Numbered from the stretch's first letter, positions 24,666 to 32,867 are shown. The stretch is DNA of 51,059 nt from an uncultured Clostridia bacterium (GCA_944390945.1 CALXRV010000048.1:1-51059), one strand, 5' to 3'. Made by a program: numbers and translations. The notes: a model not told the origin generated them from the letters alone.

Positions 24666-26984
24666 ATGCATCTCCCTTCCTTAATCAGCGATCTGGCGCT
24701 GATGCTGATCACCGCGGCCATCGTGACCATTCTTTTCAAGCGGATCAAACAGCCGCTGGTGCTCGGCTATATCGTTGCCGGCTTCCTCACCGGCCCGTAT
24801 ATCACCTTTATTCCTTCGGTGGTTGATACTGCCTCGGTCAGCACTTGGAGCGAAATCGGCATCATCATCCTCATGTTCTATCTCGGTCTGGAATTCAACC
24901 TGCATAAGCTGGCGCAGGTTGGCGGCACGGCCATCATCACCGCACTCGTTGAGGTGGCCGGTATGCTCGCACTCGGTTTTGCCGTCGGCCAGCTGCTCGG
25001 CTGGTCCACGATGAACAGCGTCTTTCTTGGCGGCATGCTTTCGATGAGCTCAACGACAATCATCATCAAGGCTTTTGACGAAATGAGCCTGCGCGGCCGC
25101 AAATTCACCGAACTTGTTTTCGGCACGCTGGTAATCGAGGATATTGCCGGCATCTTCATGATGATCATCCTCTCCACCATCGCCGTCTCGCAGAACATCA
25201 GCGGTGGCGAACTGGCGCTGAATATCCTGATGCTGCTGCTCTATCTCGTGGTGTGGCTGCTGCTTGGCATTTTCCTGTTACCGACCGTACTCAACCGCAC
25301 CTCTTCACTGATGAATGATGAAACGCTGCTCATCTTTTCCCTCGGCATCTGCTTCGGCATGGTGCTGTTGGCCAATACCCTTGGCTTTTCTTCTGCTCTG
25401 GGCGCCTTCCTGGCCGGTTCCCTGCTCGCCGGTACCGTACATGCGGAACGGGTGGAACATCTGACCAAAGGCGTGCGCGACCTGTTCGGCGCGGTATTCT
25501 TCATTTCGGTCGGCATGATGGTCGACCCTGCGATGCTCGTCGCCTACATCGGACCGATCATCCTCATCTCGTTGGTTACCATCGTAGGCAAGCTGATCTT
25601 TTCGTCCGGCGGTGTGCTGCTTTCCGGCCAACCGCTGTCCACCGCGCTGCACTGCGGCTTCTCGCTGGCGCAGATTGGTGAATTCGCCTTCATCATCGCC
25701 TCGCTTGGTCTTTCGCTCGGCGTTACTGCAGATTTTCTCTATCCGATCGTGGTCTCCGTTTCCGTCATTACCACCTTTACCACGCCGTTTTGCATCAAAG
25801 CGGCAGATCCTGTCACAAACTGGGCGGAAAGCCACCTGCCGTCGCGCATCGCTGCCTATCTCAACCGCTATACCGATGAGAACCAAAGCGAAAAGGAGCA
25901 TGACAACGACTGGCAGGCCTATATCAAGCGCTACTTTTTCACGCTGGCGCTGTATGGCGCGCTGCTCTTTGCCATCTATCTGGGGGCCACAGAGCTGCTC
26001 GCCCCCTGGCTGCAGGAACGCCTGCCCGGAGGTCTTGCCAAGGCGCTGACCCTGCTTGCCGCTTATGCCTGCATGGCGATATTCATTCGGCCGCTGCTCG
26101 ACCTGCGCAACAGTAATTTTACCGCGCTCTGGCTGAAAAGCCGTTCCTTCCGGTTGCCGCTGATCGCGCTTACTGTGCTGCGCGTCGCTCTCATCGTGCT
26201 GCTGCTCATGCTGCCGATGCAGCGTATCCTTGGCGTAGGCGCGCTATGGTTGCTGCCCGCTGTGGTGCTGGTAGTCTGGCTGCTCTCGCGCTCCAAGCTT
26301 TTCGCCAGTTCCTATTTACAGGTGGAGGCGCGTTTTCTCGCCAACTTCAATGAACGCCTGCTGCATCGCGAAGCAGGCAGCGCGGGGGAAAGCGACTGGT
26401 TGGATGAAAAGCTTTTCCTTGTACGCTATACCGTGCCCGAAGGTTCGCCCTTTGCCGGACAAACCCTGCAGGAGCTGAACTGGGGGCGCAGCTTTAGCGC
26501 CTATGTAGTAAAGATCATCCGCGGCAGGAATCATATCAACATCCCACCAGGGCGCGAACGTCTGCAGGAAGGGGATAGCGTGTTGCTGTTGGGAGAAGCG
26601 AAGCCGATCGAGAACATCTGCCGCCTGCTTGGTTTCCTGCCAGAGCGACCGCTGCAGACGCTGCGCAGCTATATCAACAGCCAGGAGGAAGATGCGGCAC
26701 GGCAGCTCTACTGCGTTGCCTTCCGCGTGGAACGCGATTCGCCGCTTTCGCACAGCTCGATCCGTGATTCCGGCATTCGCGAACAGCTGGGCGGCTTCCT
26801 GCTTGGCCTGCAGCGCGGTCGCCTACCGCTGATCCGACCGGATATCAACATGCTGCTGATGCCGGATGATTTTATCTGGGTGCTCGGCACGCGCCAGATG
26901 GCTAACCTGCTGGCACAGCGTGGTCTGCTTGACATGGGCGAGCAGGAAAATGCGCCGCAAGCTGCAGACCCGGCAAATGCCTGA
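24666..26984 (+). CDS. CPA2-type cation:proton antiporter with extra membrane block and two RCK_C domains
   Basis: A 772-residue KefB/NapA-like antiporter. Residues 1-385 hold about 12 helices with the CPA2 features LMFYLGLEFN, SSTTIIIKAFDE, VIEDIAGI and GAFLAGSLLAGT. A second block of four hydrophobic helices follows (about 420-548). The C-terminus has two RCK_C (TrkA-C) ligand domains at about 585-658 and 678-751, but no nucleotide-binding RCK_N domain lies between membrane and RCK_C parts. Potassium or sodium export controlled by a small ligand such as a cyclic dinucleotide is likely for this architecture but not proved here. The ATG follows GGAGG by 7 nt. Confidence 0.9.
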   Translation: MHLPSLISDLALMLITAAIVTILFKRIKQPLVLGYIVAGFLTGPYITFIPSVVDTASVSTWSEIGIIILMFYLGLEFNLHKLAQVGGTAIITALVEVAGMLALGFAVGQLLGWSTMNSVFLGGMLSMSSTTIIIKAFDEMSLRGRKFTELVFGTLVIEDIAGIFMMIILSTIAVSQNISGGELALNILMLLLYLVVWLLLGIFLLPTVLNRTSSLMNDETLLIFSLGICFGMVLLANTLGFSSALGAFLAGSLLAGTVHAERVEHLTKGVRDLFGAVFFISVGMMVDPAMLVAYIGPIILISLVTIVGKLIFSSGGVLLSGQPLSTALHCGFSLAQIGEFAFIIASLGLSLGVTADFLYPIVVSVSVITTFTTPFCIKAADPVTNWAESHLPSRIAAYLNRYTDENQSEKEHDNDWQAYIKRYFFTLALYGALLFAIYLGATELLAPWLQERLPGGLAKALTLLAAYACMAIFIRPLLDLRNSNFTALWLKSRSFRLPLIALTVLRVALIVLLLMLPMQRILGVGALWLLPAVVLVVWLLSRSKLFASSYLQVEARFLANFNERLLHREAGSAGESDWLDEKLFLVRYTVPEGSPFAGQTLQELNWGRSFSAYVVKIIRGRNHINIPPGRERLQEGDSVLLLGEAKPIENICRLLGFLPERPLQTLRSYINSQEEDAARQLYCVAFRVERDSPLSHSSIRDSGIREQLGGFLLGLQRGRLPLIRPDINMLLMPDDFIWVLGTRQMANLLAQRGLLDMGEQENAPQAADPANA

Positions 26985-27025
26985 TCGCAGCCTGCCATCT
27001 GTGGCCTGTGGAAAGGGTTTCCGCC

Positions 27026-27148
27026 GTTAACGTCAAATTAACCTATATTCCGCGTCTTTCGGCACGGCAGATAAACCGCGCCGGAGGAAGAACAAGCACG
27101 GCCGGGCGGAGCAAGCCCGGCCGCAATCTCTGCGCATATGCAATGCGC
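27026..27148 (+). other. leader region of xpt with two hairpins, no purine riboswitch
   Basis: An inverted repeat GTTAA-7-TTAAC (27026-27042) sits just before a TATATT (27044-27049) that could be a -10. Then come a 9-bp stem CGGCCGGGC/GCCCGGCCG (27099-27123) and a 6-bp stem GCGCAT/ATGCGC (27132-27148) just before the ribosome binding site. The purine riboswitch core common before xpt in Bacillota is not recognisable. The role of the hairpins is unknown. Confidence 0.4.
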
Positions 27149-27169
27149 GATAAAACGGAGGAGAAGGCA

Positions 27170-27742
27170 ATGCGTATTCTGGAAGAAAAAATCCTGCATG
27201 ATGGGCTTGCCCTGGGAACGGAGATCGTCAAAGTAGACTCCTTCCTCAACCATCAAATAGACGTGCATTTCCTGCGCCTGCTGGGCGAAGAATTCCATCG
27301 GCTGTTCGCCGATACCCATCCGACCAAGATCCTGACCATGGAAAGCTCTGGCATCGCCTGCGCACTGGCCACTGCGCAGAGCTTTGGCGACCTGCCGCTG
27401 GTCTTTGCCAAAAAAACCGTGCCCAACACGATGGTGGATGATGTCTATGCCGCAGAAGTGAAAAGCTTCACCAAAGGCACCATATCGCGTGCGGTAGTCG
27501 CGAAAAAGTTCCTTACGCCGCAGGATGCGGTGCTGATCATCGACGATTTTCTGGCGCATGGCGAAGCGGCGACCGGCATGTGCGATATCGTGCGCCAATC
27601 CGGCGCGCAGCTGCTTGGCATGGGTGCAGTGATCGAAAAGGAATTCCAGGGTGGCGGCAGCCGCCTGCGGGAAGCCGGCGTACGGCTGGAATCGCTGGCT
27701 GTAATCCGCTGCATCGAAGACGGCGTAATTCACTTCCGCTGA
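27170..27742 (+). CDS. xpt: xanthine phosphoribosyltransferase
   Basis: A 190-residue purine salvage enzyme converting xanthine and PRPP into XMP. The protein begins MRILEEKILHDGLALGTEIVK and contains TMESSGIACAL and the PRPP loop VLIIDDFLAHGEAATG, all typical of Xpt. The ATG at 27170 follows GGAGGAG; the open frame upstream is only leader sequence. It is 48 nt upstream of idi and probably cotranscribed with it. Confidence 0.95.
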   Translation: MRILEEKILHDGLALGTEIVKVDSFLNHQIDVHFLRLLGEEFHRLFADTHPTKILTMESSGIACALATAQSFGDLPLVFAKKTVPNTMVDDVYAAEVKSFTKGTISRAVVAKKFLTPQDAVLIIDDFLAHGEAATGMCDIVRQSGAQLLGMGAVIEKEFQGGGSRLREAGVRLESLAVIRCIEDGVIHFR

Positions 27743-27790
27743 TGCTGCGCCAGCAGAGGGCGCAGCAAAAGGCCAAAGGAGGATATGCTG

Positions 27791-28321
27791 ATGACCAACT
27801 CTCCTCAGGTACAGCTGGTCGATCTTTTTGACCGCCCCTGCGGCAGCGCGGAAAAGTTGGCCGCGCACAGGCAGCCTCTGCTGCACCGCGCGTTTTCCGT
27901 CTTTCTTTACCATGAAGATGCGCTTTTATTGCAACAGCGCGCCTGGCAGAAATATCACTGCGGCGGGCTATGGGCCAATACCTGCTGTTCGCATCCGCAG
28001 CCGGGCGAAGCGCTGCCTGCTGCGGCACACCGCCGACTGCGCGAAGAGCTGGCGATTGACTGTCCGCTAACCGAGATCGGTAGCTTTGTTTACTATCATC
28101 CCTTTGCCAACGGCCTTTACGAATATGAATACGATCATATCTTCGTGGGCAGCTGGCATGGCACGGCGCAACCGGATCCGCAGGAAATTGCGGCGCTGGC
28201 CTGGCTGCCGGCAGAAGAACTGGCGGCGGACCTTCTGGCCCGCCCGGCGCGTTATGCGCCCTGGTTCCATACGGCGGCGCCGCTCGTCCTCGCCTGGCTG
28301 GCAGAACAGACAAAGGACTGA
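27791..28321 (+). CDS. idi: isopentenyl-diphosphate delta-isomerase, type I (Nudix fold)
   Basis: A 176-residue type I isomerase interconverting IPP and DMAPP for isoprenoid synthesis. It shows HRAFSVFLYH, the catalytic WANTCCSHP motif (usually WTNTCCSHP), the Nudix-like RRLREELAI and the metal/acid motif EYEYDHIF. Two ATG codons 6 nt apart follow AAAGGAGG; the second (27791) has normal spacing. Many Bacillota carry the unrelated flavin type II enzyme, so the type I enzyme is noteworthy. Confidence 0.93.
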   Translation: MTNSPQVQLVDLFDRPCGSAEKLAAHRQPLLHRAFSVFLYHEDALLLQQRAWQKYHCGGLWANTCCSHPQPGEALPAAAHRRLREELAIDCPLTEIGSFVYYHPFANGLYEYEYDHIFVGSWHGTAQPDPQEIAALAWLPAEELAADLLARPARYAPWFHTAAPLVLAWLAEQTKD

Positions 28322-28651
28322 TCTCCGCCGCGGGAAAAGCAGCGCGCAGGCGGCCGAACCCATATCGCAGCAAAGCTGGTTTGCTGCTTTGCAAAGCGGC
28401 GGATAACCTCGCCTTATCTGCCTGCGGCTGCGTATCTTTACCGCTTGGCAATGCTGCGCAGCGCTTTTGCCGCGCGAAAGCAAAACATAGGTTATCCCGC
28501 ATTATCGCAGGAGGAGAATACCCGCCACCGGGTATTCTCCTCCTGCTTCGTTCTCCTCTTGCTTCGGCATCTGTTCCCCAACCGCTGTTTTTCGCCAACC
28601 CTTTTTCCGTTAATACCGTTTTCTTCTCTGGCCGCTTTTTATGCAAAAGCA
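28322..28651. other. intergenic stretch with inverted repeats, no supported gene
   Basis: No frame here has a ribosome binding site or recognisable product. GCGGATAACCT (about 28396) recurs inverted as AGGTTATCCCGC (about 28489), enclosing about 80 nt of GC-rich sequence; the long perfect hairpin at 28507-28546 follows. Confidence 0.45.
28507..28546 (+). terminator. long hairpin behind xpt-idi, probable terminator
   Basis: An 18-bp perfect stem (GCAGGAGGAGAATACCCG and its complement) with a CCAC loop, followed by the pyrimidine-rich TTCGTTCTCCTCTT. The T tract is imperfect, and the stem also contains AGGAGG. Confidence 0.6.
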
Positions 28652-28680
28652 TTGACAGATATATCGCAGTACGATATAAT
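28652..28680 (+). promoter_or_regulatory. consensus promoter of padR-DUF2812
   Basis: TTGACA (28652-28657) and TATAAT (28675-28680) are 17 nt apart; every position matches consensus. Confidence 0.9.
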
Positions 28681-28697
28681 TATATCGCAGTGCGATA
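28660..28697 (+). promoter_or_regulatory. two tandem palindromic operators, probably for PadR
   Basis: TATATCG-CAGTA-CGATATA (28660-28678) fills the promoter spacer and -10. TATCGC-AGT-GCGATA (28683-28697) covers the start of transcription. The two sites share TATATCGCAGT.CGATA and are offset by 21 bp, two helical turns, so bound dimers would lie on one DNA face. Confidence 0.78.
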
Positions 28698-28733
28698 CAT
28701 CGTACCAAAATCCAAACGGACAGGAGGCGCGGT

Positions 28734-29048
28734 ATGGATCCGCATCTGAAAAAAGTTTATGTGCCGATGACCGAGACCGCCTTTTTTATCTTGTTCTGCC
28801 TGCGCGAGCCAAACCACGGCTACGGCGTCGTACAAACGGTCGAGCGGCTGACAGAGGGTGCGGTCAGGCTTGCCCCCGGCACCATGTACGGCAGCTTGTC
28901 CAAAATGGAAAAGGATGGGGTCATCCGCTTTATCCGTGAGGAAGATAAACGCAAGCTCTATCAAATCACGGAATTGGGGCGGGAACTCCTGCAGCTGGAA
29001 CTGAAACGTATTGCGCGATTGTATCAAATCGCAAAGGAGGCGCTATAG
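28734..29048 (+). CDS. PadR-family transcriptional regulator
   Basis: A 104-residue small PadR protein. The winged helix shows FILFCLREPNHGYGVVQTVE, the family mark APGTMYGSLSKMEKDGVI and the wing YQITELGRELL. The ATG follows AGGAGG. It is the first gene of a two-gene operon with a DUF2812 membrane protein, a recurring pair in Bacillota, and the tandem operators in its promoter indicate autorepression. The inducing signal is unknown. Confidence 0.95.
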   Translation: MDPHLKKVYVPMTETAFFILFCLREPNHGYGVVQTVERLTEGAVRLAPGTMYGSLSKMEKDGVIRFIREEDKRKLYQITELGRELLQLELKRIARLYQIAKEAL

Positions 29049-29588
29049 ATGAAAACAAAAAAGGAGTTCCGCTTTTTTTCGATCATGGAATACGAGCAGG
29101 AACAGGATTATCTCCGTACCATGCATAAATCCGGCTGGAAATTTGTTAAAGTATCCGGCCTCTGCTGCTACCTGTTTGAGGAATGCGAACCGGAAGACGT
29201 GATCTATCAGCTGGACTATAACCAGGATGGACGTGCCCACCGGGAAGAATACCTCCGGATGTTTGCCGACTGCGGCTGGGAATACCTGCAGGATTATGTC
29301 GGGTACAGTTATTTCCGGAAACCGGCATCCGAAATGAACGGCACGGAAGAGATTTTCTGCGATGACGCCTCCCGGCTGGACATGATGAAGCGAATCTTCC
29401 GCAGCAGGGTTCTCCCTCTGGTAATCATTTGCACGCTTGTGTTCATCCCACAATTTCTGCTGCAGATCTTCAGCTTTCACAATTACGGGCTGGCCGCCGG
29501 ATTCGGCTGCCTGATCGCCCTTTATCTTTCGCACTTCGCCTTGTTTACCGCCAAATATTGCCGCTATCTGCGCAAGATGCAAAAATGA
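29049..29588 (+). CDS. DUF2812 membrane protein, partner of PadR
   Basis: The product has 179 residues. A cytoplasmic N-terminal DUF2812 domain (about 8-100: FFSIMEYEQEQDYLRTMHKS then GWKFVKV, and W-rich GWEYLQDYVGYSYFRK) is followed by two predicted helices (about 120-140 and 146-168). The start directly abuts the padR stop and has GGAGG. DUF2812 proteins are commonly found behind padR genes and are thought to act in envelope stress or PadR signalling, but no activity is established. Confidence 0.88.
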   Translation: MKTKKEFRFFSIMEYEQEQDYLRTMHKSGWKFVKVSGLCCYLFEECEPEDVIYQLDYNQDGRAHREEYLRMFADCGWEYLQDYVGYSYFRKPASEMNGTEEIFCDDASRLDMMKRIFRSRVLPLVIICTLVFIPQFLLQIFSFHNYGLAAGFGCLIALYLSHFALFTAKYCRYLRKMQK

Positions 29589-29713
29589 GCATCCGCATAG
29601 CTATGCCATACGGATGCGCAAAAAAGATCGGCAAAAGAATCTCCTGCCGCTTTAACCAACCAGGCAAAGCCAGGCCCGTCTGCGGCAAATATCTGGCGCA
29701 GCCTTCGCGCCGC

Positions 29714-29755
29714 ACGCCCACCGTCTTTCCTGCCGGCGGGCGTTTATTTTTGTTT
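29714..29755 (+). terminator. terminator of padR-DUF2812
   Basis: ACGCCC-A-CCG pairs with CGG-C-GGGCGT around a 10-nt loop, followed by TTATTTTTGTTT. Confidence 0.7.
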
Positions 29756-29786
29756 GGCCAGGTTTATTTATTTTTGTTTGGCCAGG
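29743..29786. repeat. 20-bp direct repeat across the degV stop codon
   Basis: TTTATTTTTGTTTGGCCAGG occurs at 29743-29762 and 29767-29786. The second copy encodes the last residues and stop of degV; the first lies in its 3' flank. It looks like a recent tandem duplication. Confidence 0.9.
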
Positions 29787-30640
29787 AAGAAAAGCGCGAC
29801 TGTACCTGCGCCGGAATGGGCGCCGATCACCGGGCCGATGTAATTGATCACAATATCGCGCACGCCAAGTGTGCGCATCTTTTCCGCCAGCCGCTCCGCA
29901 CTTTCGGCAGCGTCGCCATGACCGATGAATATCGTCTGTTCCGCAAGGTTCACTCCGCTTTCCGCGGCAATCTCCACCATACGGTCAAGCGTTTTCTTAT
30001 GCGAACGTACCTTTTCCATCGGGATCAGCCGGCCCGCATCATCCACATGCAGCAGGGGCTTGATATTGAGCACCGTGCCCATGAACGCCGCAAGCGCAGT
30101 GCAGCGTCCGCCACGCTTAAGATGATACAGATCATCCACCGTAAACCAGTGCGCCAGATGCTGCACCTTCTCTTCAATATCCGCCGTGTTCTCCGCCAAT
30201 GTCAGGCCCTGCTGGCGGTTGATCGCGGCATACCAGGCGAGCAACCCCTCGCCCATCGAGGCGGCGCGGCTGTCCAGCACAATAATCTGCCGCTCCGGAT
30301 ATTCTTCCTTCAGCTGTTCTGCGGCCAGTCTTGCGCTGTTGCAAGAACCGGAAAGGCCGGAGCTGAAGCAAAGATAAAAGATATCCAGCCCCTCTGCCAA
30401 CAAAGGTTGGAAAGCCTCATAGGCCTGCGCAACGGTGATCTGGCTGGTATTGGCTGAATCGCCGGCGCGCAAACGCTGATAGAAATCCGCCATCGCATAT
30501 TGGCGGCAATCCGGATAATGCAGGTAAGACTCTGTTTCAGAAAAGAAAAAAGACATCGGGATGACATGGATATTCAGTTCTTCACATAAACTGGCGGGGA
30601 GATCCGCCGTCGCGTCCGTCATCACAGCATATTCGTGCAT
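29768..30640 (-). CDS. DegV-family fatty-acid-binding protein
   Basis: A 290-residue protein of the DegV/FakB type, which presents bound fatty acids to FakA kinase for phospholipid synthesis. Visible are VMTDATADLP, the TSQITVAQAYEAF segment, the fatty-acid carboxylate motif SSGLSGSCNSA, DSRAASMGEG and the C-terminal GPVIGAHSGAGTVALFF. The start at 30640 (MHEYAV) is chosen because family likeness begins there and AGGAGG lies 11-12 nt upstream; the long upstream frame crosses its promoter. No FakA gene is in the window. Confidence 0.92.
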   Translation of the reverse strand: MHEYAVMTDATADLPASLCEELNIHVIPMSFFFSETESYLHYPDCRQYAMADFYQRLRAGDSANTSQITVAQAYEAFQPLLAEGLDIFYLCFSSGLSGSCNSARLAAEQLKEEYPERQIIVLDSRAASMGEGLLAWYAAINRQQGLTLAENTADIEEKVQHLAHWFTVDDLYHLKRGGRCTALAAFMGTVLNIKPLLHVDDAGRLIPMEKVRSHKKTLDRMVEIAAESGVNLAEQTIFIGHGDAAESAERLAEKMRTLGVRDIVINYIGPVIGAHSGAGTVALFFLAKQK

Positions 30641-30755
30641 GATAGGGATGACCTCCTCATTCTCCGTCGCCGGCAGGGCAAAACGCCCCGCTCTGCCGCT
30701 GGCCAGCGGCTGCACGACAGTTGTTGGCCGGCGCTTTGCAGCAACCTTAGCCTGT

Positions 30756-30784
30756 ATTATATCATACCCCATCCAGCGGTACAA
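30756..30784 (-). promoter_or_regulatory. promoter of degV
   Basis: TTGTAC (30779-30784) and TATAAT (30756-30761) on the minus strand are 17 nt apart, giving a leader of about 110 nt. Confidence 0.75.
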
Positions 30785-30794
30785 GCCCAGCCCG

Positions 30795-31850
30795 CTACAG
30801 GCAGACGATCTCCCGCGCCACGGCAGCCGGCCACAGCCTGCCCGCGCCTTCGCTGATCTCGGCGCGCGCACGATAAAGCTTGCGCGCTGGACGGTAAGGT
30901 CGTGGCAACAACATGGCGGCAAAGGCGCCGCATGCACCAAGCACGCTGGCGGCAAGCGGAATCTCCCGGCCATGCAGGCCATCCGGGTAGCCGCTGCCAT
31001 CCAGCCGTTCATGGTGGCTGCGCACTGCGGCGATCACCCCCTGCGGCAGGCCGAGCGAAGCGGCCAGCTCCGCAGCAAAGACCGGATGCCGTTTGATGCG
31101 GTTGAATTCTCCCGGGGTCAGACAGCCTGGCTTGGCCAGGGCAGCGCCGGCTGCCTCTGCCATCGCAATATCGGCAAATGCGGCAGCCAACGAAAGCTCG
31201 GAGAGCATAAGCTCGCTCATGCCCAGCCTTCGCCCCACCTGCTGCGCGTAGCCGGCCGTCATCTGCCCATGCCGCCGCAAATAGGGGTCACCATGTGCAA
31301 GATAAGCCTCTGCCAGATGGATATAGGCTGCCGCCGTATCACGCTGGATATCGCTGGCGGCCAGGGCATCCGCTTTCAACAGCTGTGCAAACACCCCGCC
31401 TTCCGCCCGGCGCAGCTGGCGCTCGGCTTCCTGCGTCAAGCTGTTCAGCTCAACCGGCGGCGAAGCAGCTGCGCCATAGCAAAGATCCAGCTGCAAATTC
31501 TGCATTTCAAACACCATCGGCAGCACGCTCTCCTGCAGGGCATCGCGCAGCTTTTCGCCAACATCCTCCGCCCGCCAAACCGGGCAATCCGGCAGCAGCA
31601 GGGCAAAGGTATCGTTTTCCCAGCGCGCGGCAGCGCTGTTTGCCGGCGCAGCGCGCTGCAGGGCCTCGGCGGCCAGGGCAAGCAGGCTGTCGGCTGCCAG
31701 CGGCGTTAGACGTTCCTGCCAGAGAGAAAAATCCTTTACCCGCAACAGCAACAGCGCCAACGGCTCGGCAGCCGTGGCGCGCGCCGCATATTCCGGAATC
31801 TGCATATGCAGCCAATGCCGGGAGGAAAGGCCAGTCAGTACATCGATCAT
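30795..31850 (-). CDS. degenerate GGDEF / HD-GYP-like signalling protein
   Basis: The product has 351 residues from the ATG at 31850 (after GAGGTG); an ATG at 31952 would add 34 residues. The N-terminal part (about 1-150) starts DVLTGLSSRHWL as in GGDEF domains, but the active-site loop reads WENDTF instead of GGDEF, so cyclase activity is unlikely. The C-terminal part (about 185-320) has an intact HHERLDGSGYPDGL GYP motif. The metal-binding HD region reads FADIAM in place of LHDIGK, having lost the histidine and the lysine. The protein probably senses or scaffolds rather than makes or degrades cyclic-di-GMP. No membrane helix or sensor domain is seen. Confidence 0.78.
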   Translation of the reverse strand: MIDVLTGLSSRHWLHMQIPEYAARATAAEPLALLLLRVKDFSLWQERLTPLAADSLLALAAEALQRAAPANSAAARWENDTFALLLPDCPVWRAEDVGEKLRDALQESVLPMVFEMQNLQLDLCYGAAASPPVELNSLTQEAERQLRRAEGGVFAQLLKADALAASDIQRDTAAAYIHLAEAYLAHGDPYLRRHGQMTAGYAQQVGRRLGMSELMLSELSLAAAFADIAMAEAAGAALAKPGCLTPGEFNRIKRHPVFAAELAASLGLPQGVIAAVRSHHERLDGSGYPDGLHGREIPLAASVLGACGAFAAMLLPRPYRPARKLYRARAEISEGAGRLWPAAVAREIVCL

Positions 31851-31952
31851 CTCGCGCACCTCTTTTTTCTTTGTCAGATGGATCAACCGTTCCCCGCTCC
31901 TTGTCCCGCGCTGTATCCTGCCCAGCAAATCCGGGAAACGGCTTTCTGCCAT

Positions 31953-32114
31953 GGGTTCTTGACAAACGGTTTCTTATAAAAATCTTAAGAAACCATCTTC
32001 GCTCACGCCTAGAGATATTCTGTTTTCCAAGCCTGCCAACCTCCCATTTTAGCTGGCTTTTTAGCGACAAATACCGTATCGCGCCGCCAATATCCTCCAA
32101 AGCGCGGCAAAGGC
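31953..32114. other. intergenic stretch, no gene seen
   Basis: A/T-richer sequence between the signalling protein gene and the sigma factor promoter. It probably holds the promoter of the minus-strand gene (a TATAAG near 31972 is a possible -10), but no clear -35 can be paired with it. Confidence 0.35.
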
Positions 32115-32143
32115 TCGTCAGATGCGGGAAAATGTGCTATAAT
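32115..32143 (+). promoter_or_regulatory. probable promoter of the ECF sigma operon
   Basis: TCGTCA (32115-32120) and TATAAT (32138-32143) are 17 nt apart. It is a housekeeping-type promoter with a leader of about 160 nt; no clear GGAAC-type ECF autoregulatory promoter is seen. Confidence 0.6.
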
Positions 32144-32172
32144 GATATGAAAAATCTGATTCAGGTTTTCTG

Positions 32173-32218
32173 CCGCAGGGGTTGTCGCCGCCACAGCGCC
32201 GGTATTTTCCCCCTGCGG
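32173..32218 (+). other. leader hairpin upstream of the ECF sigma gene
   Basis: CCGCAGGGG (32173-32181) pairs perfectly with CCCCTGCGG (32210-32218) around a GC-rich 28-nt loop that can itself pair. A-rich and T-rich sequence follows 5-15 nt later. It could be a weak attenuator or an mRNA-stabilising structure. Confidence 0.45.
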
Positions 32219-32309
32219 AATAGCAAAAAATTTCTTTTCAAAAATCATATTTTACCTGCAAGATTTCAGGCATTAACATTGTATTTATTACGAATTGCGG
32301 AGGTTGCTG

Positions 32310-32867
32310 ATGCAGCAGCACAGCGATGAACAACTGGCATGGCGCGCGCGTAATGGCGATCATGCGGCATTCGAAATATTGGTGGAACGCTACCAGAAGC
32401 AGATATTCGCCCTTGCTTACCGTTTGGGCGGGGATTATGACGAGGCCAGGGATATGGCCCAGGAATCGTTCATCCATATCTACCAGGAGCTTTCCCGTTT
32501 CGATGTTTCCAGGCGCTTTTTCCCCTGGATGTATCGCGTCGCACACAATACCTGCCTCAATATGCTGCGCAAAAAACCGCGCGAGATCACGCCGCTCGAT
32601 CATGTCATCGATTTGGCGTCGGCAAGCGATGCGGAAGGTAATCCACCGGAAGCCTATGCGCGACTGGAACAATCCGAAGCAGTGAACGCTGCGCTGCAGG
32701 CTCTGCCGGAGCAATACCGTTTGCCTCTGGTGTTGAAATACCTGGAGGGCATGAGTTATCAGCAGATTTCGGAATCGCTAGACCTGCCGGTGACCACGAT
32801 CGAGACACGTCTTTTCCGTGGTCGGAATATGCTGAAAAAGGCTTTAGCTGAATATATCCATAAATAA
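32310..32867 (+). CDS. ECF-family RNA polymerase sigma factor (RpoE/SigW type)
   Basis: A 185-residue sigma factor with region 2 (about 10-80: FEILVERYQKQIFALAYRLG, DMAQESFIHIYQ, FFPWMYRVAHNTCLNMLRKK) and region 4 (about 125-180: LPEQYRLPLVLKYLEGMSYQ and SESLDLPVTTIETRLFRGRN). The ATG at 32310 follows GGAGG. It is followed 57 nt later by its probable membrane anti-sigma factor, so it is expected to be silent until an envelope signal releases it. Confidence 0.95.
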   Translation: MQQHSDEQLAWRARNGDHAAFEILVERYQKQIFALAYRLGGDYDEARDMAQESFIHIYQELSRFDVSRRFFPWMYRVAHNTCLNMLRKKPREITPLDHVIDLASASDAEGNPPEAYARLEQSEAVNAALQALPEQYRLPLVLKYLEGMSYQQISESLDLPVTTIETRLFRGRNMLKKALAEYIHK

